The notes under the pieces are model-generated. The model did not search any database and had not been told where the DNA came from. It was given only the letters and a program-made list of their open reading frames with translations. From NCBI GenBank assembly GCA_932294295.1, contig OW028575.1:41140753-41204752 (forward strand): a stretch of 64,000 bases of DNA, written 5' to 3'. Each line of letters begins with the position of its first letter. Positions within the stretch are counted from its first letter, which is position 1. Below, in pieces: positions 41,401 to 53,400 of this stretch. The stretch is from Alitta virens (taxonomy: Eukaryota; Annelida; Polychaeta; Phyllodocida; Nereididae). The position numbers were made by a program, and so were the translations under genes.

Positions 41401-44400
41401 CTAAGTGGAGTATAATTATAATTAACGCGCTCCACTTACGTATAGCCAGAATCACAGAATAAATTTCCATGTGAAGTACAAGATAATAAGGCAATTGTTT
41501 CAAATTCAATTTTTTTATTTACACAACAACATTTGTTGTGTGTGTCGAGAGTTAATTCGTTAATTTACTTATGAAATGTAAAAAAATATTTCACTATTTC
41601 TTAAAATGTATACAATTTCATTTTATTAAGGTGAAAAATTCCCAGTTGGTCAGACAGTCAAAAATTAAAGAGACCAACTACGTCACGATTATGCAAATGA
41701 GGCATGCACGTGAGTCAGGCCGAGCAAGCACCACCAAATAAGTGTGCTAACTGGCAAGGATACATGTATAGCCTACCAAAAACGGGCAAGCTAGAGAAAT
41801 TACAAGAATTATATAATATTTGTCGTCAATAGGGTTGTTTATAGAGGGCGCTGCTGGGCTCATGCGAGGGGTCGCCACCATGCAGTGGGGCGCATTGGTG
41901 TGAATGAGGTAACGGGCATTAGCAGACGATGAACACTCTCAAATGAAAATGGCGGCAAACAACTCTCCAAGCCATTAAATTATAATAGAGTCATTAATGA
42001 GCAGACCCGAGGCCACGGACTCTCCATTGCTGACAAAGTGCAGACACCAGGGTCTGATTCATCATCACAAGTCACTTGCTGCTGCTGCTGCTGCTGCTGC
42101 AGTGCTGCTTCTGCTGGGCCCTGGCCGCATCCTGCGATTATCTGCTGATTACAATAGCTTCAATGACATTAGCAGCTTCCCTCCACAGCTTAATCTAATC
42201 TCTGTGACATCCTAAGAAACGACTTAACTCGATTCCTACAGAAGAGAGGTCCGCCTACCCCAGCTGCCCTGGCCCCGCCCACCTGCGTCATTAGCAACGT
42301 CATTACGTCGCATACGTCACTGTCGTTACTAACATTCTCCGTGTATTGTCTTGTACCGCTGGCTTAAATTGATTTAATCCTTCAATCATCTCTTCATTGT
42401 CATCACCCATTGTCTCTTTCTTGCATAAAGTTTGAGTGAAGTTGGTTGAGGACTGGGTATGTTGGTCAGTGACAATTGATTGAATTGGTTTTATAGACCT
42501 GTGTCTGGTCTGAGCAGCATGCATTTATAGCCTAGGCCTATAGAGTCTTTTCACTGAGCAGCCCTTAATTCAGCAAGACATAAGTCTTTCTTCTTCTTCT
42601 GTTACTAATTTTGCATATCAGACATAGGGACTATTTTATTCAATAAATATAACTTTCTCAGAGAAATAACTAAAATCATGGAGACGAGAGTAGATTTGTC
42701 TTCATGCTAAAATTAACTGAATGATATGATGTCAAATATACAATAAAATGCACTGAAAATACTGCTGCTAGGATGCACTTTGCTTCAGCCAATCACAGTC
42801 CAGGGCGGGAACTTTTTCAGCCAGTAGAATTGCATTATTGTGTCGTAGCCACCTGGTGGAAAATCAAGAAACTTCCGTGAAAATCAGCTATTGTCTAATT
42901 CTTAAGATTTCATAATCTTAAAAACAATTGTTATTGTATATACCATGGTTGCTGATGCGAGTAAAATTATAGGCCTATACTTTACCCATTGAGTACACAG
43001 CGTGGTCCATAAATCTTTATCATCTCATCATTACGTCTGCCTCTGACAGCTGATCATAATTTATGATCTGACTGAGCTAGACTCGCAGCTCTGAGATGTT
43101 ACAATCAACTTCCCCTGAACACTGTTGTTGATTGTGTGGAATTCAAGAAACTGTCAACAGTCTGTGAAAAGATCCCAGTCTCGTCTTAAGAGGGAAAATG
43201 AAGGGAGCGTGGGTTTCTGTCGGACTAATTCGAAAAGAACGCTGTCCAAGAAATCTGAATAAATCTGCTTGGGAGTCTGGGGGATGGGGAATCTCATCAA
43301 TTGAGCAGTTTTGCAACGATTGGCAAATTGAATTAAGCACCAGTGTAAGACTGAGTGAGCAAAGCCTGGGACTGACTTTAATTCCACTGCTGACTTCGCT
43401 TCCAAAGTCTCCCCTTACTTAATGCCCTCTGTTCTCTTGTAAGATGTTTGTGCAAGTAAGAAGCGCTCGTTGCAGGCTGTTATGCCATATTATGGGCATG
43501 TAGTTGACTCTGATTATGATAGTGATTTATTAAATTGGATAATAATTGCAGAAAAAAGAACACCCTGGTTTGAAAATTTTACTTTCCTAAATTTCTGAAG
43601 TGGTCTTAATTGTAAAAAAAGTTCACTTTTCTAAATTTTGAAGTGGTCTTAATTGATAAAAAAATCACTTTTCTAAATTTTGAAGTGGTCTTAATTGTAA
43701 AAAAAAAATTATTTTACTAAATTTTGAAGTGCTCTTAATTTTAAGGTGTACTACATACAGTTCAGGGATCTTGATTCATATAATGATGTGGTCTTTTTAG
43801 TGAGGTGGTCTTAAAATGAGGTTCCACCAGTCTACTAGTTCAAGGTTCTGCTAACCAATAGTGGTGCCCTTTGTCCCAAATTCACTGTTGGTCAGACCAA
43901 CTGAAATGATTTTGAGTAATATTGAAGTTAACACATTAGATTAGCCGTGAATAGGCTCAATTAAGGGCCCGGCGTTTGCTTGTCTTTGATATTAATGAAG
44001 TGCTGTAATTTTCAATGAGCAGGGCGCGTGTTAGGTCATTGGTGGGTGGGGTTAGGTCATCGTTGGTCATGCATTTTGATCAAAGGTCATTAATCTGGGT
44101 CAGAGGTCATCAATTTAGGTCATAGGACATTCTAATTGGCTCTTGTTGATGACACGTGACCTTGTCTTTCGGTGACACGCGCATGCGCGCATGGGGACGT
44201 CCGGTTATGCCAGTACCCGCCCTGCTCAATAGGGGGCATTTGCTCCTCATTGTTGTTACGCACCCTCCGGCAACACCTCGTCATAAATGACCCTGAAAAA
44301 GGGAAGGGGGTAATCTCAACTTAACAAAAGACGACTTTTGCCTTTTCTTTTTAAAGCATTGGAGTCATGTTACTAAATAATTTATTCATTGCTGCCAGAC

Positions 44401-47400
44401 TATCTGACCACTATGTTATATGTGCTCCCAGCAGAAAACTCGTATGTCAAGCTGAGCTGTGCAAATGATGACTGTAAAAGAAAATTATTTTATTCAGAAT
44501 TAACGTTTTCTGTTATATCAGCGCAGGTGAGCAGAGATAATTTGCTGGACAGGTACTGCTATACGTGAACCCCAGTTGGATGTCGATCGCATGAAACGTT
44601 AAATATGGAGGTGCCTTGAACTCGGTTATATGCTGAGTCAGATAAAAGATCTCACCTATTGGGTAAATGTGTAACATGGGGTGGACTCCCAAGCCTTATC
44701 ATCCCATCATTATGTCTGCCTCTGGCAGCTGGTCGTAGGTCTATGAGTAGCATTGAGATGTCCACTGAACTTATAGAAACCTGGACAGAGTCATCAATTC
44801 GGAAAACAACCCCCCCCCCCTCTTTGCAACCCAACACCCTCCAACTCCCCCAACCCCCACCCCTCTTGCTTGGTCTTATTGTCTCAGGCAATTAGGGCGG
44901 ATAATTGGGGAATAATTCGTGTTTTGGCAAATTGGATAATTTGGATGTGAACAAATTGTGAAATGGAGAATTGGAGGGGGATTGGAGAGAATTGGGATTG
45001 GTAGTGAAACGGCAAATTGGTGGCCAATTGTGTTATGCAGATGGATGGGATGGGGGCCGGCTGCTGAGGCAGATACTCATCTTAAGCACACATAATCTCT
45101 AACAGCATCAGCCGCCGCATCAGGAGCAGAGGAGAGGAGGCTGGGATGCTGATTCATGCTTCATGCGGCTTGTACAGCTTAGTTTGTCCTGTAAGGACAT
45201 TGTCGTTGTGTATGGGTGTCAGTCTAATGATGCATCTACCAAGATATGATGAGATATCAGACTAAGGCAGCTGAGGGGTCTAGTGTGACAAGATGCTCGC
45301 CTGCTCCTCTGAAGGACCCGGGTTCAATCCCAGGCTAGTGGTAAAATGCTCGCCTGCTCCTCTGAAGGACCCGGGTTCAATCCCAGGCTAGTGGTAAAAT
45401 GCTCGCCTGCTGCTCTGAAGGACCCGGGTTCAATCCCAGGCTAGTGGTAAAATGCTTGCCTGCTGCTCTGAAGGACCCGGGTACAATCACGGGCCCGGGT
45501 ATAGTGGGCAGCCCTTCATCCCAGCTGGATGTCGTTCGGATGAGACGTTAAGTTGCCGGTCCTTTGTACTCAGTGTCTATGCTGAGGCAAGTAAAAGATC
45601 CCACCCATGAGGTAAATGTGTAACACGGGTGGAGTCCTCCTCTTACCTCATCAATCAACCCTCGATAGTGGCAAGAACTTGCCTTACAGGGCTGCACTTT
45701 CCATATCTTATCTATCTATCTATCTATCTATCTATCTGCTTTATCGCTTCTCTATTTACAACAATTATATGAGAAGTTCTGGAACACCAGAAAGACCCAA
45801 ATCAAAGGAGACTCATCCGAAGAAAAACTGTACAAGAATAAAATGTTTTTAGCAAAAGGCAAGCTATTACTTAAGTTGAGATAGGATAACGATGTCTTTA
45901 TCATTTACTTTCACTCGGGGGCGGTAGTAGCTAAGTGGTTCAATAACGAGAATGAAGTCAGTTACAGGGTTCCCACAGTCATGGAATTGTAGAAATCTTT
46001 CATGGAAAAGTCATGAAATTTAGAAAGACAAAAAAAGCGTTGTCTGCAATAAAAAAAGGGTGGTGAGACTGGCTGTGTGGAGACCGTTAAAATTTGCAAT
46101 CGTTGACTTTGTTTGCAGATTTTATCGGAAAAAAAAGTCAGGGGAATTCTGCGAATGGTCATGGAAAAGTCATGGAATTTAATTTCATGATTTCTGTGGG
46201 AACCCCGCTGAGTTATAGTGAATTTTGTTACTTCCGGTTTTGGCTTTAAAGGGATAGTTCCATTTAGGTATTTAAATATAGATATCAGCCCATCATTTAC
46301 GTCCCTTATTCTCTTGTCACAATATGGTGTGGACTCCAAATCGTATCTCATCATTACGTCTGCCTCTGGCAACTGGTCAGACACAAGCTGACTTGACCTA
46401 TGCTTCAGTGCAACGGCAATGGGTCTATACAATACCGTGCAAAAATAATACACAATGAATACATGAAAAGTGCTGTGTGGATTGATTGACTCACAATTAG
46501 TGCCTTATAATTGGAAGACTAAGGAATGAGGGTCCCATTATGAGTGGCGAGTCACATTAGTCAAAAGTAAAGACATTAGGAGCGGAGTCTGTGATTCTCT
46601 CTTTATTATGATGAACACTGAGACATCCTCGCAGGCCCAGAAGTCATCTGCTTAATTAGGTGTCATGTCAGAAGAGTGTCAGCAAAGCCTTGATTTATGA
46701 TCCCCAAACAAATTCCCAGCATCTCGCCCACCTGGGACTGCCTTATTATTAGATTACAGACATTATGGATGGCCGGCTTCTTCTCATCCTGGCCTTTCGC
46801 TTCTTTCATGATGTGAGGAAAAAAGTTCCATAACAATTAGGTCATCATTCAGAATGGTGGTTGTTCAGGACAATGTATTGGGGATAACTTAAGATGACTA
46901 GTAATTGAATCAGTTACTCGTTTGTAACATTGGTGATTTGATCTGAAAGTATTATTCCATGCAGTTTGGTAATCACTATGTAACCGAATGCTTTCTCAAC
47001 GAACAATGCAGCTAATTGATCAACTGTTCAACTGTTGACCGAGAAATGGGTTATCTCCACCAATAAAGTCATAATACAAGTTGCAATACATTTAAAAGGT
47101 CAAGGTGACCACGATGAGAAGTCACATCCCAAATGAACCCAACAAGCTTCCATGTTACAATTACTGATCATGATATGACTGAGCAGCCCTGAATTCAGAA
47201 GGACATAAGTCTTTAATCTCTTCTTATTACTCGTTTTGCTTTTCAGACTTAGATTATAACTATGCGTTTCCATATATATAATTTTCTCAGGGAAAAAGCG
47301 AATCAAGTAAATGATAAGACGTCAAATATACAATACTGCTGCTAGGATAAACTTTGCTTCAGCCAATCACAATCAAGAGCGGGAACTTCTTCAGCCAGTA

Positions 47401-50400
47401 GAATTGCAGTATTCTGTCGTAGCCACCTGGTGGAAATATAGCGAACCTTCCGTGAAAATCCACTATTAGACTTGGGTCAACCAAGCTGCACTTTTGACTC
47501 GGAATAAGAATGTGCCAGAAGAAAATATATTTTAACGTTAGGTGCATGTTGCAGAGCTTGATGTGCTATTTATGCCCAAATATACAGATCAGCTACTTTG
47601 GCGTTTTTGGGATAATTTTGATCTCTCGTTTTTGCCACTGTGAAACGTTGCCAAACTGAAGATATTTCTCAGGAAATAATAAAAGGTCGGGAAACCTGCC
47701 AGAGATAGGCATGACGATGAAATTGTGAAGGCTAGCCGCAGCACCATTTTACATGGGTGGGTATTATGCCCGAGCATAGACCAAGACCAATGGAGATTTA
47801 GGCAAACAGTTTTATTTCAGGATTTGACTTCAGGACACTAGTTGTAATATAAAAAAACAAAAAAAAAATCCACATAGGAAATTGCGAAAGGCTAATTCGA
47901 TAAGTGGTCCCACCCAAAAGTCTCCTGCTCCCTTCCAAGTGTCTAATAACTCAAAGTAGCCCACTGTGCAGTGTACATTGTAGGTGGTTGAAGTCAATTT
48001 TAGGAAGAAACAATCTTTTTCACATTCTCAAATACTGACAGCCTTGGACCATGTAAGCCCCGGCGTTACACTGTAAAAAGAAATCCTGTAGTTTTTACAG
48101 CATCTTGATGGCGAATTTTTGCACAGTGTCTTGCTGCAAAAATTACAGTTACAAGTTGGTCTACCGTAAAGTAGAACAAACAGAATATTTGCCGTAAAAT
48201 TTACAGTACATGCATCTGGTAAGTTGTGATGATCGCTGACTGTACAAACGGCACCTTACCGTACGCTGTACAAATGTACCGCATCTTGCGAAGGTAGCCT
48301 CATAGAGCAGTTTTAGAGCGAGCATGGACAGTTGCATCTTCAGAACGACTTTTCAGACTGATTGAAACATTTGATAAGAATGATATTAACACCCCAACAT
48401 CTGGGCAATAAACTTGTTTTCACCTCTTTTAACCTAATTTTACCCCTTTTCTGTACAGTTGTAATGCTATTTCTGTATCTTCTCCATGAATGGCCTGTAT
48501 AGCACAGACAAGTACTTTAGGAATGGGCTAGAAAAGTTGGTCAATTACTTTACAATCTTTCTGATCAGTCTCTTTCACCCCTGAACGGTCCATGCTCCTG
48601 GGGTGGGTAACGAGTAACTTGCCTGGGTTTCCCGAATGTAAAAAAAAACGCGCGAAATCGCGATTATAAGATATGGAAAGCACATCTTCACAAAAAGTTG
48701 CATCGAATGACCTGCTTCGTTGGAAATACCTGTGCATTGTTACAGTGATGGTAAGCACTGTTTAATCGCTTTAAATTACGTCACAGTTGAACAGTTGCCA
48801 CTGCCGTTTTTGGCATTTTGACATCGCCAGGCCAGTGCAACTGTGTGTGATTTCGCAGACCGACACAGTGCAGTGATGTTTCTGCAGTAGTCAACTTTTT
48901 GATACAACTTCATTTTAATGAAAATATCCAGGCATTTGCATATTATAGCCAAATTACGTGTTTGTTTACATTCGTGATTCCTGCCTAATTATGAGGTAAA
49001 CCAGACTAATTCTGGGTTTTTCTACGCTAGAGGCGTTGTGATTATACAGCGTGTTACCGTAAATTCTGTTTCACTTCGATGTTGAGCTAACTGATGAACC
49101 CCTATGATAATAAGGCAATGTTGGACTGTACCCAGTAAATATTACGGAATCATACTATGGTTGGGCTTTACTGTATCTTACCGTAAAATGCTGCGGTATC
49201 ATGGTGTACAGTAGGTTTACTGTATTTTCCCATAAAATCTTCAGTGACATGCTGTAAGGTGAATTCAGCAATATACTGAAAAACGTATGGCAGACTGCCA
49301 TTTTCTTTACCCCAGCTGTAAATTTTACAGAATTATACCATAGGATAGATTAAATATTTTTCCGTTAAAATTGTACAGTAACGCGCTGCACAACAAACTA
49401 ACAGTAGGCCTACTTAGCAGTAAAAACTACGGTAAAATTGCAAACCAACTAAGGAAACTCACTACAGTGTAAATATAAAAACAATGCCACCAGTTAATTG
49501 GCACTCTGGGCTTCCAACCGCTGTGTCCCGGGTTCGATTCCCGGTCGAGCCAAATTTGAATGGCTGTTTCATCCTTCATCTCATTGCCATGGTCTCTGCC
49601 TGTCCTAATTAGCCCAACTGGTGCAGAAATATAGGACGTAAAGCCCTAATCACTCACCACCACCCAGCACTCTGGGCTTTCTACCGCTGGGTCCCGGGTT
49701 CAATTCCTGGTCGAGTCTAATATAAGTTGGATGGCTGCTTCATCCTTCTCATTGACATGGTCTCTGCCTGTCCTAATTAGCCCAACTGGTGCAGAAATAT
49801 AGGACGTAAAGCCCTAATCACCCACCCACCACCACCAGTTAATTGGTATAATGTGCATTTTCATCTTGTGGGGTTTTCCGGACCAGTAAAAGCAAGCGAT
49901 GACCATGCAGCTCTCAGCTGGCTGTGAATTAGGCGAAGTCGTGTATTCTTGAATTAAAGGCGTTGTGTATTCTGGATAAGTTTTTGCAATGAGATTAGGC
50001 CGAGCGGGGAGACAAAGTTAAAGTGACAGAAACAAGAAATGATGAGGGACACTGGGGGCATTACAGCACCCTGCAAATAGCCCGCAAATGCCCCGCAAAT
50101 ATCAAAGCTCCCTCTGACAAATAAAGCCTCCTCTTGCTCTGGGCCCTTGCCGGATAATCGCAATTGTCTTAATTTGCTCTGAGGGATGACGCATTCTTCC
50201 GGTGCAGTTGGCCAGGCAGGAGGTGTTACGTGTACACTGCATTGTGTTGTGATGGAGGCATCGTGTGGATGCTGTGATTCTTCTGCATTTGCTTGCTTTT
50301 TTCTTCATTTTTTCTAGTTTTTCTTATTTTCTACCATCCGTCTCTCGCCAACCTTCCACTTGATCATACTCTTTCTCCCCAGACGTCATATTGTATCAAG

Positions 50401-53400
50401 TCTGGTTAGTTTACCACACGGTACTTGTCATGAAATCTACCTTCTGCCCTGCATTGTTTGTCACAATATTCCCATTGTTTGTCACACTGGTAGCCGTAAA
50501 GAAAGACCTTGTTTGTCACACTTAAATAGTCCTAACTGCTCATTCGTGGGTCACGTTACAGCTATTTTGTGGTTGCTATACTTTGACACTTAATACAGCC
50601 GTATATGTTTTCTGTTAAGCAACATGGTGCAGATTTATCTTGTCTGTCGGTCTGTCCCTCTGAGTATGTCACGTGTCCCACTGCACCCCACCCCTTCTCC
50701 TGCCCCAGATCCGCCCCTGGTGACATTTGACTTGTGACGATCTCTCCCCCCCCCCTACAGCTCCCTAGTTCGACTGCCCGGGGAGTCTGTTGGTCAAATA
50801 ACAGAGCTGCTGCCTCCTCACTGACCGTCGCCTTGCGTAATGCCTTTCTAATTGAAATTAATGTCTGTCTCAGAGATGCTCCTTGAGGTCATCCCGCTTT
50901 GCCTTGGTCGCCATCATGTTCCAGTGATTAAGTCCTTGTCCGCCAGGTGCGCTCTAATCCTATCAGCGCCCTCTACAGACCAGTTCAGGGGGTAGAGGCC
51001 AATCACCTCTGAGGTTGGATAACACTCAGTTATTTGTCTTCACCCCTCTCAAACCAGGGATGCAATGGCCTGGGAGGGGCAGGGGTAAGATGGGAGGGGT
51101 GGGGTGTATCTGGACTGGACTGCGGGGCCTGGAAGTGGGGCAGGGTGGCAACCTCCATCTTGTCCAAGACAGGACCTCAATCACTGCCCAGGACAGTCCT
51201 GCTGCAGAAGGAACCCACACAAGAATGGCAAATTGAATCAAAAGGCCCGGGTGGCAATTGAAGGTCCATGCCCGTGTCCGACAGAAACGTCTTCTGTCCG
51301 AGCAACTTGTTTCTGTCAACTAGTTCTTTGAATTGGAAATTTACCGATTTCAGTGGCCCTTGACTAGGATATCACATACAGATAAACTGTTTGTAATTAT
51401 TAATCATTAATAGCTACTGATGTCTCATTTGGTGGCCAAACAGCTAGCATTGTCAACTTGTGTGACTGTAAGGACAATGGGTTCTGTTTGTTGACTGTTT
51501 GTGAGCCACATCTCAAACAGGTTACTGTGACCCTCGTGGTTTCGTAAAAACAGGAACCATTCCAGATAAATATAGTGAATCATATGTTTTTAAATATAAT
51601 TATTTTTAATATATTTTTGTACTCATCTACACGAAGGCAAATGAAATTATTATTATTATAGTATTCCCCACCACTGATTTTGTAGTAATCCCTGATAAAA
51701 ACACAAAAATATACAATTACGAGATGAGTGGTCTAGTGGTTAAGGCTATGGCTGGCTCCGCAGAAGGTCCTGGGTATAATTCCTGTCCCGGACTTTCTTC
51801 AGGAGCTTCCCGTTAGTTCTCGGTGGATGCCGGTCGCATGAGACGTTAAATTGGTGGTTCCTTGCACTCGGTGTCTATGCTGGGTCTAGTGAAAAATCCC
51901 TTTCATTGGATAAGTGTGTTACATGGTGTGGACTCCAAGCCTTATCGTCTAACCATTGACTGCTGGTCTTATACAGTTAGTTTCATAAAATATGGTCGAC
52001 TCTGGACAGCCATAGCGACCTATTCCTGGCTGTAGCTATAACTGACTAAAGCCAACTGATTCTGTCTACGCCTAGCTTATAGTCGGCTTCCACCAAAATA
52101 TAGAAAACCTTTGTAAATGTATAAAATGTATCTGGGTGTACTTTTAGATCTGGCTTTGAATAGCGAGCTATAGCCAGACAGTTCCGTTTAGTGGCAGGTA
52201 GCATCGTGTAGCAAAAGTTGTCTAGCTCTGTCTAGGTTTAATATGACAGGCGGTTTTTTTTTTTAAATGAAACTTACTGTAAGCAGCTTTAGCTTTAAAC
52301 CAGTGCCTCTGAGACAATACAACTGAGACAAGACAGTGCAATACAATATGCTGTACACACTAATGCTGGAATCTGCCGCTCTTGAATAGCCATATCAAAC
52401 ACACTGCTCCATGGTTAGGTCACACACTCTTGTATGGCAGTTCATATTTCAGGAGTTCATATTTGAGGAGTTACTTATTTAACATTTGATCAGGGCGATT
52501 ATAGAATTAGGCCAAGTGAAAGCCCAGCAGCCCTGTGGGATGCAGAGGATGATGCAGGGGATGGGTGGCTGTGATGATGTCATTTGCTCAGATGATCTCA
52601 TTCCTGTCTTGCTCTTGGATGCATTTGACCTATTCATAAAACATGGGCCAGCATCAGGCAGCCCACTGCCATGAATTATACACTATTATTGGGAGTGATT
52701 GAAAAACCTCTGATAAATTATGCAGCCTAACAGAGTTAAGGGGCTGGCCTGTTTCCATTATGCAGCCTTTTGGACAATTACAATTACTTAAGAACTGGCG
52801 ATGAATAAGCTAAGGTGATTAGAGGCCTTGTCACCAGAGGGGGCTGGCTACCACCCGCATTCCAATGACATACTTTATTGGATAAACACAAGGACTGAAG
52901 TGTTCCATGCGATTAAGGCCTGTCCTGTCCTGTCCTGCCCTGTCCCGCACTGTCCTGCACTGGTCTGCAGCTCTGTCCTCAGCTGTTAATCCTATTATGC
53001 TTTGGATACAGGCGCTACCCTCCTCAGCTAACCCAATTAGGCCGAGTGTTGTCTAGCAGTGCATGGGGAAGATGGCAAGACAGTGCTCTTCAGTACCCCG
53101 CCAAACCAAACAACCAAGCCCGGTCAGGAATCAGCCAATGCTAATGCCTTAATTCACTTGATAACATCATTGACTGATGCTGGAGCTTGTTCAACAAATA
53201 GTTTGCTGATTAACCGTCTCTTGATTGGCAGATGTCAGGTGATAAACTGGTCACTTCAGCATGAAACTACAGTTAGTTTCATAAAATACGGTGGACTCTA
53301 GCTGTCTGTAGCGACCTGTACCTGGCTGTGGTCTAAACACGCTAAAGCCAGCTGCTTCTGTCCACTTCTATAGCTAAAAATCGGCTTACATCTATCACCA

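Noticed and set aside
45293..45504. CRISPR-like spaced repeats
   Set aside because: The 53-base units are contiguous with no spacers and belong to a SINE in an animal genome.
45962..46453. 163-codon open frame on the minus strand
   Set aside because: It runs through a MITE and a SINE fragment; the protein has no family resemblance.
49502..49570. Possible tRNA gene (B box GGTTCGATTCCCGG)
   Set aside because: No A box or complete cloverleaf; it is the head of a SINE with target duplication. The same applies to the heads at 58500 and 61480.
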